From: Arenicellaceae bacterium
GTDB lineage: Bacteria > Pseudomonadota > Gammaproteobacteria > Arenicellales > Arenicellaceae
Length of the DNA stretch: 64,000 nt
Direction of reading: 5' to 3'
Assembly: GCA_029246505.1 (NCBI GenBank)
Contig: JAQWNC010000026.1
Coordinates: forward strand, 19,956 to 83,955
A program made the position numbers and the translations under genes. Each line of letters opens with the position of its first letter. The first letter of the stretch is position 1. The notes beneath the pieces are model-generated. The model was not told the origin of the DNA, made no database searches, and was given only the letters and a program-made list of their open reading frames with translations. Positions 46,414 through 56,384 of this stretch are shown in pieces.

Positions 46414-46832
46414 AATCTATCAAATTTATCGAACCTGAAAACCCAGCTTCGAATTTAATTATTTTACCGTCTTCCAGAACCGAGGTGGTCCATTCGGCAG
46501 CTGGCCGACCATCACGCATGGGATGGCCGCTAATCGTAATAGGGGGTACCTAGCGGAAGATCAGACGGACGTATATCGGCCCGCATCAAGCTGCTGGGCG
46601 CTCCGGTTTCGAAAACCCAATTCGTAAGTGTGCCATCATCATTTTCTACGTCAACAATTAACCAGGCATGCGAGTTCGTATACTGATATTTTTTCACAAC
46701 GCCTTCTAAAGTGATGATCGCGCCCATATCGAACATTTTGTCTGAATGATGTGCCGACAACGGCTACGATATAACGGCCGCTAATCCACAGCACGACAAC
46801 CTACTAATCGTTCGCATTTTTACAGCTATCAT
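46388..46832 (-). pseudogene. Broken short-form DUF6152-like gene
   Basis: ATG 46832 follows a strong ribosome site (AAGGGGGG) and encodes MIAVKMRTISRLSCCGLAAV then IS-TAG-PLSAHHSDKMFDMGAII: an in-frame stop inside the signal peptide, just before the twin His. NSHAWLIVDV replaces NPHxxxxxDV. Near 46545 the frame is lost at LPLGTP; shifting by one base continues PITISGHPMRDGRPAAEWTT and on to a stop at 46388-46390. One nonsense and one frameshift mutation, so a pseudogene. Confidence 0.75.
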
Positions 46833-47274
46833 TTGTCGTCCCCCCCTTATTGTCGCCTTCGTCTTGGTCATCCTGGGTGGTAAAGGTAAAACCACTAGAC
46901 TGCGCAGTACCCTCTTCCATTGTATAGGTATCATTATTCTGATTTTCACCGCAGTTCCAGTAACGAATTCGTAGCCTTTTGTCTGGGTCCGTCAGTTTTG
47001 TGAACAACTGACGCGTGTGCCATGGCCCTACCAAAACCGGTGGGGCATAGGCCCACGCATCTACTTGTATATTTCTATCATCTATCTGATACTTATTAAT
47101 TCAAGGGACGAAGGGGCCTATTCTTCCTATAATCATAGGATATGAGTGCATTGAACTGGTTTAATGGGGAAGAGGGAGTTCTTGTCGAGCCTTACAAAGT
47201 GTCGTCAAAAACAAGAAAATTAACATCCATCATTGCTGCTCAGACAAATATAATTAAAAGCTAAGGAATATAAT
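46833..47274. other. Intergenic region with possible remnants
   Basis: A reverse frame running from about 47103 to 46804 has protein-like composition (RNIQVDAWAYAPPVLVGPWH, then TDPDKRLRIRYWNCGEN and an acidic end) but no proper start; it may be the end of a lost gene. On the forward strand ATG 47142 opens 40 codons (MSALNWFNGEEGVLVEPYKV...) behind AGGA. Neither is recognised. Confidence 0.3.
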
Positions 47275-48576
47275 ATGGGAATTTTAAAAAACACCTTAAT
47301 GACGCTATTGACTAGTTGTGTTTTATTGAGCTTGCCGATACAGGCTCAGCAGATGGAAGAAGGCACAGAGGAAGATAAAGATAATTGGAAAATTATGCAC
47401 GCAGGAACTTTATTAGCCATTCCCGGCGAGCAACCCATAGGCAATGCCACTTTGGTTATTAAAAACGACAGAATCGACCAGCTGCTAGAAGGCTTTCAAT
47501 CGCTAGAGCAATTGGGGCTGGATCAGGCTGAAGTGATCGACCTGCGGGATAAATTTGTATTACCGGGATTAATCGATGCCCATGTTCATTTGACCATGGA
47601 TCGCAGCCTAGATAGAGAACAGGATGATTCCAGTGACAAGCCGGATGAGTCCCTGGACGTTTACGCTCTCGCTCTAGGTGTTGAAAATGCACGTAAAACT
47701 GTCGAAGCCGGTTTTACCACAGTACGTAATCTTGGCTCATCAGGTTGGTCTATATTTGCACTTCGAGATGGTGTGAATAGCGGTAAAATTGTTGGCCCGC
47801 GCATTTTTGCAAGCGGCCATACCATCCGCATCGGCTCTGAAAGTGAAGGCGGTGAATGTTATAGCGTGGATAGTTGCAAACAGGCTGTGCGGCGTCAAAT
47901 AGACATGGGCGCGGATGTGATCAAAATATACGCTACCTGCAGTGGCGGTCAGTTGTGCAGTCGCATTGGCTCACCATCACCTTTTTTAGCTGATGAGCTA
48001 CAGGCAGTAGTAGATACGGCTAAAACCCGTGAACTTATAGTTGCTGCACATGCACACAATGTTAGAGGCATTAACATGGCCCTCAATGCCGGCGTCGACT
48101 CCATTGAACACGGCACATTGAACGATAGTTCTTCGCGGCAATTATTCAAGAAATATGGTACTTACCTGGTACCGACCTTAATGGTGCTGGACCGAATTCG
48201 GCGGATTAACCCAGAACGGGAAGACTCTATGATGAAAACCCATACTCAGACCCATATTGATCATCATGAACAGAATATTAACGATGCGTTCCAAGCTGGT
48301 ATCAAAATAGCCGCAGGCAGTGACGCAGGTGTTGTGCCCCATGGAGAGAATGCACGGGAACTGGAGTTTTACACCATTGTTGGTATGACGCCCATGGAGG
48401 CCATTGTCACCGCGACGATTAATAGCGCTGATCTATTGGGCCAAAGTCATAATATAGGTAGTCTACAGGTTGGGAAATACGCGGATATTATTGCTACAGA
48501 TGTTAGTCCATTAGAGGATATTACCGCCTTAAAAGAAATTAGTTTTGTGATGGCTAGCGGTAAAAAAATCAAGTAG
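47275..48576 (+). CDS. Exported amidohydrolase (imidazolonepropionase/prolidase-like)
   Basis: 433 residues with a signal peptide (cut after AQA, residue 24). VLPGLIDAHVHLTMD has the metal His103-x-His105; DVIKIYATCSGG would hold the bridging Lys; AAHAHNVRGI, SIEHGTLND and AGSDAGVVPHGEN complete the binuclear amidohydrolase site. C-terminal NIGSLQVGKYADIIATD is the beta-sandwich signature. Group members cleave peptides, Xaa-Pro bonds or cyclic amides. AAGGA precedes the ATG. Confidence 0.9.
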   Translation: MGILKNTLMTLLTSCVLLSLPIQAQQMEEGTEEDKDNWKIMHAGTLLAIPGEQPIGNATLVIKNDRIDQLLEGFQSLEQLGLDQAEVIDLRDKFVLPGLIDAHVHLTMDRSLDREQDDSSDKPDESLDVYALALGVENARKTVEAGFTTVRNLGSSGWSIFALRDGVNSGKIVGPRIFASGHTIRIGSESEGGECYSVDSCKQAVRRQIDMGADVIKIYATCSGGQLCSRIGSPSPFLADELQAVVDTAKTRELIVAAHAHNVRGINMALNAGVDSIEHGTLNDSSSRQLFKKYGTYLVPTLMVLDRIRRINPEREDSMMKTHTQTHIDHHEQNINDAFQAGIKIAAGSDAGVVPHGENARELEFYTIVGMTPMEAIVTATINSADLLGQSHNIGSLQVGKYADIIATDVSPLEDITALKEISFVMASGKKIK

Positions 48577-48594
48577 GTAGGGAGCGAGGGCAAC

Positions 48595-49503
48595 TTAAAA
48601 GATGTCCAGATCGCGCCCCGTGACCACAGCGCCGCTATAGCTGCGTTTAATCTCGTCTTCAATCATGTCCACGGGATCACCGCCCCAGGTCAGCTGATGG
48701 GTCGTGATTAACAGTTTGGGGTTGGCAGTATTTGCTATCCGCGCCAGATCAATGGCACTGGTATGATAGGCAGCGTGATATTTCGCCCAGCTGGCGGACA
48801 GGCGCTTATAACTGACATCGCTATAGGCTTCATGGATAAGCATGTCGGCACCCGCTGCTTTTTCGATCATTATCCGGCAATAGCTTGTGTCACCGGAAAT
48901 AATAATCACCTTGTCAGCAGTCTTGATACGATAGCCATAGGCGTTTTCCCACAGACCGTGGCAGACAGGGAAGGCCTCAACGGTGATATGGTCATCGCTG
49001 TAGGTGGTTTGTGTGTCGCTCCACTCCTTTGTGTCCACCTTCCAGGCCACGTGGTTGGCGGACTCAAGGCCATAGAGGCGCGCGTCGATATCCTCGGTAT
49101 AAGCCTGCAGAAGACGATCGGCCATGGCGGCGCTCCCCGTCGGCCCGAAAAGTTTAAGCGGCCCCGCGCGGCCTAACACCCAGGGCGTTAAAATAATATC
49201 AGAAAGCCCGAGGGTGTGATCGCTGTGCAGGTGGGTGAGGAAAACATGGGTGAGATTTTCTGGTTCGAGCGTATTAATATTATGTTTTTCCGCCGCTGCT
49301 GCCGCACGCCGTACGACCCCGGTTCCAGCGTCAAAAATATAAGAGTGGCCATCGACGATCACCGCTGTTGCCGGCCCCGAGCGATCAGGATGCGCGTTAG
49401 GATTGCCTGTTCCCAGCAGCACGACTTTAGTCTCACACAAGACGGCGGTAGAATAAGTACAGAGCAGGAGCAGGATCATCCTGAAGCATGTAAAAAATCT
49501 CAT
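48595..49503 (-). CDS. Exported metallo-beta-lactamase-fold hydrolase (RNase Z / arylsulfatase-like)
   Basis: 302 residues. A signal peptide (MRFFTCFRMILLLLCTYSTAVLC) precedes KVVLLGTGNPN, then VFLTHLHSDHTLGLSD with His91-x-His93-x-Asp95-His96, ISGDTSYC and LLITTHQ. GTGxP plus this HxHxDH is the RNase Z/ElaC-like subgroup, but export rules out tRNA processing; related exported enzymes cleave phosphodiesters, sulfate esters or lactones. Convergent with the amidohydrolase gene, 18 bases apart. Confidence 0.87.
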   Translation of the reverse strand: MRFFTCFRMILLLLCTYSTAVLCETKVVLLGTGNPNAHPDRSGPATAVIVDGHSYIFDAGTGVVRRAAAAAEKHNINTLEPENLTHVFLTHLHSDHTLGLSDIILTPWVLGRAGPLKLFGPTGSAAMADRLLQAYTEDIDARLYGLESANHVAWKVDTKEWSDTQTTYSDDHITVEAFPVCHGLWENAYGYRIKTADKVIIISGDTSYCRIMIEKAAGADMLIHEAYSDVSYKRLSASWAKYHAAYHTSAIDLARIANTANPKLLITTHQLTWGGDPVDMIEDEIKRSYSGAVVTGRDLDIF

Positions 49504-49803
49504 CGATTACCCCTTGTATGGTGTTGTTTATGCTGTGGTTACCCTTAGGGCTCACTTTATGGACAATCAACAAGAATAGCCATCAGGCAAAAAGAAGACA
49601 TATTGCCGGATTTGACAGGGGGCGATTAATCTCAAATATCCGCTATATACTAAAATCAGTCATTGGTAATGTAATCAGTTATTGCACATCCTGAGGCAGT
49701 TATATATCGAGATAGAACTGTTACAAAAATTAGTAATATTGTTACATTTTAGGCTAGAAATACAGTCATAATCCGCCAAAATTTATAAACTAGTTCTATA
49801 ACG
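49504..49803. other. Intergenic region with shared upstream motif
   Basis: Divergent promoters expected. 49627-49651 (TAATCTCAAATATCCGCTAT...) matches 52105-52129 at 23 of 25 bases; both lie 135-175 bases before a plus-strand gene. No gene seen. Confidence 0.4.
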
Positions 49804-52059
49804 ATGCTTTTTAAAAGAATGTCAAATCCATTGTATTTAAACAGAAAAAAAACCTTGTGGCGCCGAATGTGCGCTCTGGTTTATACAAGCATTTTTTTGT
49901 TGATTGCACCGTCCTTTGCTCAAGAGGAGCCAATCATTAACGACCGATCCGGGCGGAATAAGGTCATACAAATGGTTAAGACCGATACACCTCCGATTAT
50001 TGACGGCATAATGGACGACGTATGGTACACGGCCGCTGTGGTCGACGACTTTCATCAGGTAGAGCCCATCGAATACTCGGAGCCCTCCGAAGAGACCATC
50101 GTTTACGTGCTCTACGGTGAGAAGGCCATCTATGTTGGCGCTCGGATGATCCATGAGAATCTCGATGATATCATTGCCAGGACGATGATTCAGGGTGGCG
50201 GCTTACGTTATGATGATAAGTTAAAACTATACCTTAATCCTTTTAATGATGGCCGTAACGGTTATTTCTTTGAGGTCAACCCGCATGGAATACGGGTTGA
50301 AGCAATATTTGAAGGTGTTGATGGGTTAAATTGGGATTGGACTGGTATCTGGTATAGCGGTGCTAAGCGTAATGACGAGGGCTGGTTTGCCGAAATGGCA
50401 ATACCCTATGAGACTATATCATTTGATCCCAACGCCACCAGTTGGGGTATTTCTTTTCAGCGTGGAATTGAGAGTAATAGCGAAGATATTGGCTGGACCT
50501 CATTTAACCGCAACACAAACCCAAGTAATTTTGGTACGGCTATGGGTATGTCTGGTATGAAGCAGGGCATTGGCTTAGATGTTATTCCTGCGGTAAACGT
50601 AACAAATCGTCACTCCTATGATCCCGACACTAGCCAAACGGAGGTCCAACCATCGTTAAACCTTTTTTATAAGTTCAACCCAAATTTGACGGGTGCACTA
50701 ACCTTTAATTCGGATTTCTCAGCTACCGATGTCGATAACCGACAGGTACAGTTAACCCGGTTTGACCTGTTCTTTCCGGAGCAGCGCAGATTCTTCCTGC
50801 AAGAGGCCGATATTTTTGAATTCGGTGGATTAAACCGTAATGGGAAACCGTTCTTCTCACGCAGGATAGGTATCGGCCCGGGTGGGCAGAGGCTCAGCTT
50901 AGATGCCGGTGGCAAGCTTACTGGTCGTATAGGACGATGGAATATTGGCACGCTGGCGGTAAAGCAGGCCGGCAATACCAGCCTATTAGGTGATTTACCC
51001 GAGAGTTCACCGGTAATTAATGATAGCGATTTATTCGTCGGGCGTGCCTCGGCAAATATTTTTGAACAATCAAGCATCGGCGCTATTATTACTCACGGAA
51101 ACCCGACAGCCGACGACAGTAACACCGTGGTTGGATTAGACTTTAATTATCTGAATAACCGCTCATTTGAGGGTGTGACTATCGAAGGGCAGGCTTGGTA
51201 TCAAAAATCAAATACTGATAGCTTTGAAGGTGATGATGAAGCATTTGGAGCCAATATTTCTTCGCCAAACACTGATGGATTTAGCGGTGGTTTGGAATAC
51301 CGGCAACTTGGGGAAAATTACTTTCCGGCCATGGGCTTTGCAAACCGTGTTGGTATTAAGCAAGCTCAAGCGGAATTAGGGCATACATATCGCTTTAGTC
51401 GAGGTACTTTGCTGCGTTCTATTGCAAATAATATAGAGTTCACGACCGTTTCTGATACCGATGGCAACATCCAGACCGAGGAAATAGAGTTGGAGCTTGC
51501 CCAGATAGAAAACCAAAAAGGTGACCAAACGGTTCTCCTGCTTAATAATATTCGCGAAGTTCTGATCAAGCCATTTAAGATCGCTGATGGTATAACTATT
51601 CCGCTGGGCGATTACTCGTTTCAGCGCTATGGAATAGAGCTAGAATCAGGTGGACAGCGACGACTATTGGTTACATTAGGCCTTGAAGATGGTGGTTTTT
51701 ATGGTGGTAATCGTAAGACCGCAGAATTAAAGTTGAATTGGCGCCCTAGTCCCTACTTTACAAGTGTTTTGGAGTATGAATTTAACGACATCGACTTACC
51801 ACAAGGTAACTTCAATACGCATTTGGTGCGACTACGTACCAATATCGCCTTTACCCCTGAGTGGGCCTGGATATCTACCATTCAATACGATAATCAGTCG
51901 GCATTACTCGGTGTCAATAGCCGGGTTCAATGGATCCCAAGGGCAGGTTCCGAGTTTTATATCATTTACAACGGCGGGTGGCGTGAGAATGAGTATAGTA
52001 ACTTCGATCAACTCGGTCAGTCAGCGACGATGAAGGTAGGCCATACTTTTCGCTTTTAA
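49804..52059 (+). CDS. DUF5916-type outer-membrane beta-barrel with CBM9-like domain
   Basis: 751 residues. Signal peptide cut near APSFA-QEE (about residue 39). Residues about 55-235 form a CBM9-like domain (TPPIIDGIMDDVWYTA, YVLYGEKAIYVGARM, FEVNPHGIRVEAIFEG, GWFAEMAIPYETI); from about 250 the chain is beta-barrel-like (ALTFNSDFSATDVDNRQVQL, FFPEQRRFFLQEADIF, the DUF5916 signature) and ends in VGHTFRF, the terminal aromatic typical of outer-membrane proteins. Role unknown; probably binds or lets through an external glycoconjugate or other substrate. Confidence 0.87.
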   Translation: MLFKRMSNPLYLNRKKTLWRRMCALVYTSIFLLIAPSFAQEEPIINDRSGRNKVIQMVKTDTPPIIDGIMDDVWYTAAVVDDFHQVEPIEYSEPSEETIVYVLYGEKAIYVGARMIHENLDDIIARTMIQGGGLRYDDKLKLYLNPFNDGRNGYFFEVNPHGIRVEAIFEGVDGLNWDWTGIWYSGAKRNDEGWFAEMAIPYETISFDPNATSWGISFQRGIESNSEDIGWTSFNRNTNPSNFGTAMGMSGMKQGIGLDVIPAVNVTNRHSYDPDTSQTEVQPSLNLFYKFNPNLTGALTFNSDFSATDVDNRQVQLTRFDLFFPEQRRFFLQEADIFEFGGLNRNGKPFFSRRIGIGPGGQRLSLDAGGKLTGRIGRWNIGTLAVKQAGNTSLLGDLPESSPVINDSDLFVGRASANIFEQSSIGAIITHGNPTADDSNTVVGLDFNYLNNRSFEGVTIEGQAWYQKSNTDSFEGDDEAFGANISSPNTDGFSGGLEYRQLGENYFPAMGFANRVGIKQAQAELGHTYRFSRGTLLRSIANNIEFTTVSDTDGNIQTEEIELELAQIENQKGDQTVLLLNNIREVLIKPFKIADGITIPLGDYSFQRYGIELESGGQRRLLVTLGLEDGGFYGGNRKTAELKLNWRPSPYFTSVLEYEFNDIDLPQGNFNTHLVRLRTNIAFTPEWAWISTIQYDNQSALLGVNSRVQWIPRAGSEFYIIYNGGWRENEYSNFDQLGQSATMKVGHTFRF

Positions 52060-52265
52060 CTTAATCAAATAGGCGCTTTCCCTAACGTGTAAGAAATCTC
52101 GAAATAATCTCAAATAGCCGCTTTATACTGCGATTTCAACCGGTCAACGCAATACATTGGTTAAATCGGCCTGCTGGTATTTGGAAGTTTAACGTTTTTC
52201 TCGGTCTTTCGTTTAATTGTCTAGCAATTGCGTAAGAGCATTAATTCAGACTAAAGAATAAAAAT

Positions 52266-53375
52266 ATGAAGAACTTAAGATTATCTATATTGCTATCGGT
52301 ATTTTTATGTATATCGAACTTCGCTATTACTGCGATGGCTCACCATGGCCCAGGCCAGTTTCTGGGTGGCGAAGTCACCATAACTGGTGCGATAACGAAT
52401 ATTCGCTTTGTGAATCCACATGCCTACGTCTACCTTGACGTGGTTAGTGACGAGGGTGAGACAGCGGCATGGCGTTTTGAAATGCAAGCTGGCGGGCTGT
52501 TGCGCAGAGCCGGTTGGGACGAAAAAATGTTTCCAATAGGCGGTGAAATCACGATAACCGGCGCTGCCGGCACTCAAGAGAGAACAGCTGGCCTGTTCTC
52601 TACTGGGATATTCGCGGATGGCTCAGAGCTCGGTCGTTCGACTCAGCGTCGAGAAGTTGTCGACAATGCCTTAGAAGTTGAAAGCCGGTTAGCTAGCGGG
52701 CGACTGGATTTGAATGGTACCTGGGCAGCACCCCAGCGGGCTCTAGATCCAACAGAGGCGAACCGCCGTCGCGCTCGCGCAGCTGGCGGTGGGCCTCCTG
52801 GTGCTCGGGGTGGTCCGGGCGGCGGGCGAGGCGCTTTGCCTAATGGTATTGAGTTGACGCAAGCAGGCACAGCCGCAGTAGCGCGCTATACGGAGGCCGG
52901 AGGTGGTAATCCTCGTCACAGATGCCAGGCGTCCAATGTCTTCCATGACTGGACTTTTGATCGGCACGTGAATGAAATCACCCAAACAGAAGACACCATA
53001 GTCATGAAGTATGGATTGATGGATATCGTTCGCACTATTCACTTGAATATGGACGAGCACCCATCCAATATCGTGCCTTCGGTAGCCGGTCATTCAATTG
53101 GGCGTTTAGAGGGTGGCACTCTGCACGTCGACGCTATTGGTTTTATTGATGATGGCTACCTTTCAGCGAACCTTATACACAGTGACCAGTTCCATCTGAC
53201 TGAGGCTTTCACCTACAATTCTGAAGATAATAGTCTGACCAGAGTGTATTCCGCCGTTGATCCAATAAATTTTACGGGCACCTATAGCGGGGAGGATGTG
53301 GTCTTCATATCTAACACGCCATTTGAGGGCTACGCCTGTGTTGAGCTAATGGATGACTACATCGAACCCATCTAG
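52266..53375 (+). CDS. DUF6152-like exported protein, long form with Gly/Arg-rich linker
   Basis: 369 residues. Signal peptide then His26-His27 (AHHGPGQFLGGEV) and NPH at 50-52 (IRFVNPHAYVYLDV). The two domains are joined by a Gly/Arg/Pro-rich linker (AAGGGPPGARGGPGGGRGAL, about residues 175-198) not seen in the other copies. Second domain: PRHRCQASNVFHDW, VRTIHLNMDEHPSNIVPSVAGHSIGRLEGGTLHVD, final Cys in EGYACVELMD. Follows the DUF5916 gene on the same strand with a 206-base gap. Confidence 0.82.
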   Translation: MKNLRLSILLSVFLCISNFAITAMAHHGPGQFLGGEVTITGAITNIRFVNPHAYVYLDVVSDEGETAAWRFEMQAGGLLRRAGWDEKMFPIGGEITITGAAGTQERTAGLFSTGIFADGSELGRSTQRREVVDNALEVESRLASGRLDLNGTWAAPQRALDPTEANRRRARAAGGGPPGARGGPGGGRGALPNGIELTQAGTAAVARYTEAGGGNPRHRCQASNVFHDWTFDRHVNEITQTEDTIVMKYGLMDIVRTIHLNMDEHPSNIVPSVAGHSIGRLEGGTLHVDAIGFIDDGYLSANLIHSDQFHLTEAFTYNSEDNSLTRVYSAVDPINFTGTYSGEDVVFISNTPFEGYACVELMDDYIEPI

Positions 53376-53930
53376 AGAATAATTTAAAAAATCGTGGGCC
53401 GGATGTTCATTTTTCAGGAAATCTTGGTCGTATGATTGATGCAGCCTTGCATTGGAGCATGACTCATTGGAGAATTACCCAAAAGGTTATGGCCTCGCTT
53501 TACCTTGGTAGCATAGGTGAAAAACCACCCCGTTTTTCTTTTTACTGGAACCAAAAGCTATTGGCCTTAAATATGGTGCTCGAAGAGCTTAATATTTCAA
53601 ACAGGTTGAGTCCTGCGACAGTTAAAAAAATGGTCAATAGGTTTTTAAAGTTATTCTCTGTAATAATATTTCTCGCCCCGCTTTTAATGAAAATATAGTG
53701 TTTTTATTCCGAATGATGGCTTTGCACTGTGGCTTCAATCGGTTAACCCAACAGTTGACTATTATATCAAAGAGAAGAAGTATTCCCAGTGAGATAAAAA
53801 CCGAGGATATATTACTCAGCAAAAGATAAAATATTGATTTGGGATCGCTGGCAAAAAGGCTGTTCTCTTGCGGTAAAGACTCTAGCGCGATTCAACGGAT
53901 ACTGTGTAATTTAATTAAGTTCGCCCATAG
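53376..53930. other. Intergenic region with direct repeat, no supported gene
   Basis: Contains the first 48-base repeat copy. An 88-codon frame at 53432-53698 runs through the repeat and has a hydrophobic end, but nothing supports it as a gene. Around 53715-53755 the sequence resembles 52125-52160 weakly (GGCTTCAATCGGTTAACCCA versus GATTTCAACCGGTCAACGCA). Confidence 0.4.
53449..53496 (+). repeat. 48-bp direct repeat, copy 1
   Basis: GCATTGGAGCATGACTCATT... matches 56385-56432 at 47 of 48 positions in the same orientation. The two copies bracket the membrane-protein and TM-protein genes (2.9 kb apart). Confidence 0.9.
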
Positions 53931-55400
53931 ATGAAGATGTGGTCAAAAATTGATAGATGTGCGGAGCAGGCTATAGGGATAGCACATGCTATTTTGGTCG
54001 TCGTCGCGCTATATGCAATTGTACCTTTTTTGTTGCTCAGCTTTTCCGCCCAGCCAATGGAAGACGACTTTTGTGTGGCTGACTTTTTTTTAGATTCTGG
54101 GGTTTTGGGCGGAGTCTATGATTATTATTTAAATTGGTCTGGTAGATATTCGGGTATCGCAATATTGGGATTTGTGTACCGTTATCTTGATTTGATAGAT
54201 CATTATGGGTTTGTAGTATTGTTCCTCTTTTTGGTTTCTTGGGGGGTGATGGTTTTTTTTGTTATCGTACTGCTTCGCGCTCGCAAAGTTACGTTTAGTA
54301 ATTGCATTGTCGGTATTGTCATGCTGCTTTGGTATTTGACCCAGATGGACGCGACCGCGCAAGGCTTCTATTGGGTAGTTTCAGCGGTTCAATATCAACT
54401 CGGTAATGTACTTATACTGTTGCTCTTATGTATGGTTTTGCTGATGAACCGCACTTTAGCCTCGGGTTTAGCCAACGACGATTTCGTTAAAAGCCACATA
54501 TGGTTGATTGGGCTAGTAATATTTCTTTTGATAGGGATTACTGAGGTATTTCTAATCCCAGCACTTACCTTAATTCTATCCGCCCACCTATGGCATCGCT
54601 CCTGTGGAAAAGCTCACTCCAATATTTGGTTATGGTTATTTGGGTTAGCAGTAGTTTGTACATTGATTACGGTATTGGCGCCAGGCAATGGAAGTCGAGG
54701 AGAAACGACGGCCTTTGATAGTGGGCAATTAGGTTTTGCCCTTTCTAATGCGTGGGTTTCAGCTTGGCTTCAGTTGAAAGAAATAACCTCTCAACCAAAC
54801 TTTTGGTGGGGTTCGTTCGCGTGGTGTTTTTACCTTTCGGCAAACTACTCACATGACGAAAATACCCAACGGCCGAGCTCATCGCTCGTCGCAATAGTTA
54901 GCATCGCTTGCGCGCTAACACTCTTTGTAGTCCTTTTTGTACCTTGGTGGGCAACTGGAGAGGGCACGTTTCCACGAATCAGTAATATGGCGGTCTTTTT
55001 GTTTTTAATGACGTGGGTATCACTTATCAGCCTCATATCGCAAAGGCATTTATTTTGGGGACGGGTTGGATTGACCGTATTGCCATACGGTGCGTTTAGA
55101 TCGGTGGTCTATTTAATTGCATTGTTAGGTTTATGTATAGAGCTATCTACACATCAGGTCGTAACTACAGCCAGAACTGATTTAACGACTCGCTCATATA
55201 CTTACAAAAAGTTGCATGAGTCTCGTTATGCTTTGGCTCGTATAGCGGGTGAGCAAGATGCGCCCACACTACGTCTACCCCCATTATCTATCGAGCTACC
55301 TACTACCATTGCTTTTCATGACTTATCCGTAGATGCAAAAGCACTAGCAAATGCGTGTTTTGCGCAATATTTTCGTATTCCAGAAGTTACAGTTAATTAG
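53931..55400 (+). CDS. Polytopic membrane protein, DUF6056-like
   Basis: 489 residues with about 10-11 predicted helices. An extracytoplasmic first loop carries MEDDFCVADFF and YYLNWSGRYSG, the acidic (N/D)DDFC and NWxGRY pattern of the DUF6056 family, thought to be GT-C-like glycosyltransferases acting on lipid-linked sugars. The C-terminal end is a soluble tail (LHESRYALARIAGEQDAP). ATG 53931. Base composition is lower in GC than the neighbours upstream, and it lies between direct repeats, hinting at transfer. Confidence 0.72.
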   Translation: MKMWSKIDRCAEQAIGIAHAILVVVALYAIVPFLLLSFSAQPMEDDFCVADFFLDSGVLGGVYDYYLNWSGRYSGIAILGFVYRYLDLIDHYGFVVLFLFLVSWGVMVFFVIVLLRARKVTFSNCIVGIVMLLWYLTQMDATAQGFYWVVSAVQYQLGNVLILLLLCMVLLMNRTLASGLANDDFVKSHIWLIGLVIFLLIGITEVFLIPALTLILSAHLWHRSCGKAHSNIWLWLFGLAVVCTLITVLAPGNGSRGETTAFDSGQLGFALSNAWVSAWLQLKEITSQPNFWWGSFAWCFYLSANYSHDENTQRPSSSLVAIVSIACALTLFVVLFVPWWATGEGTFPRISNMAVFLFLMTWVSLISLISQRHLFWGRVGLTVLPYGAFRSVVYLIALLGLCIELSTHQVVTTARTDLTTRSYTYKKLHESRYALARIAGEQDAPTLRLPPLSIELPTTIAFHDLSVDAKALANACFAQYFRIPEVTVN

Positions 55401-55412
55401 AGACACAATAGA

Positions 55413-56342
55413 ATGAGGTTCCTACCTAATAATTTTCTTAAATTGAATGCTCATCCCGCGTGGAGTGAACTAAAACTCGCCGCAATTTCGGTGCAAAGCC
55501 TCTCACATAATGGAAATAAAAAGTACTTGAGTGTTACCGAGAGTATTGAACTAGCCCGAGGGGTTATTTCGAGGTTGCGGGAAATAGAATGTGGCTTATT
55601 AGGTGATAAAAAATTAGCTGCATATAACGATCAATTGAGTGATGAGATTACCTGCCACGAGGTTTCGAACGTAGAGCAGATTCCTCGTACATTTTCAATC
55701 AAGCTTGCTGCGCAAATTAGACGGCTAAGCTCACGATTGGTTACGGAAGAGAATCAGTCAAACCGGTCAAGCGGCGGTAGCATTACCAAGATGATGCTAA
55801 TAGCTTTAATTGTCAGTTCTTTTATTACGTACTATATGTCGGGCAGAACATTCAACCGAGCAATTTCTGAAGTATATTGGGCGCCACCGAATCAAGACTA
55901 TACTAGGCGTGATTTAGCTCAAATACCTTTTAAGATGGATGGGGATTGGCATCAGGTGTACATCAAAATCACGCAAAAATCGCTGGGTAAATTGCGTATT
56001 GACCCTGTTAATGATGGTGCGCTGATCGATAGTTTCGAGTTTAGAGATTTACGTATTGGTGATTATGCGGTCGATTTAACCGCAGATTCACAACGTGTTT
56101 CGTGGGGCACGTTTGGGGCTAGCCTTGATTTTGATTTAACCGGTTCACTAACGGTGTCAGGTCTATCTGATGATCCATTTGTCGAAGTACATTTCCAGAA
56201 AAACGAGGCTTCGGATGCTGTGTATTTTCAGATGAGGATCATCCCTAAGATGACCGATTATTTTGAATGGTTATTCAGAGGTCAGCTGTTTAGCTTAGTC
56301 CTAAATCAATTTCTTCAAGAGTTTGAACCCCCAAACTCTTGA
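55413..56342 (+). CDS. Membrane-anchored protein of unknown function
   Basis: 309 residues with one central membrane segment (about 128-144, MMLIALIVSSFITYYMSG). The first 125 residues are helical and charged, cytoplasmic; the part after 150 is beta-rich (IKITQKSLGKLRIDPVNDGALIDSFEFRDLRI, LDFDLTGSLTVSGLSDDPFVEVHF), resembling the periplasmic jelly-roll pieces found in some large GT-C/O-antigen-type membrane proteins. Twelve bases after the DUF6056-like gene, so probably a pair. Not recognised further. Confidence 0.65.
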   Translation: MRFLPNNFLKLNAHPAWSELKLAAISVQSLSHNGNKKYLSVTESIELARGVISRLREIECGLLGDKKLAAYNDQLSDEITCHEVSNVEQIPRTFSIKLAAQIRRLSSRLVTEENQSNRSSGGSITKMMLIALIVSSFITYYMSGRTFNRAISEVYWAPPNQDYTRRDLAQIPFKMDGDWHQVYIKITQKSLGKLRIDPVNDGALIDSFEFRDLRIGDYAVDLTADSQRVSWGTFGASLDFDLTGSLTVSGLSDDPFVEVHFQKNEASDAVYFQMRIIPKMTDYFEWLFRGQLFSLVLNQFLQEFEPPNS

Positions 56343-56384
56343 TGGATACCCTAGATTGCGCTGGGCTATTGAAGGTGCTACTTA

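Noticed and set aside
53432..53698. 88-codon frame after the DUF6152-like gene
   Set aside because: Its start lies in the 48-bp repeat and the rest has no family features; more likely non-coding.
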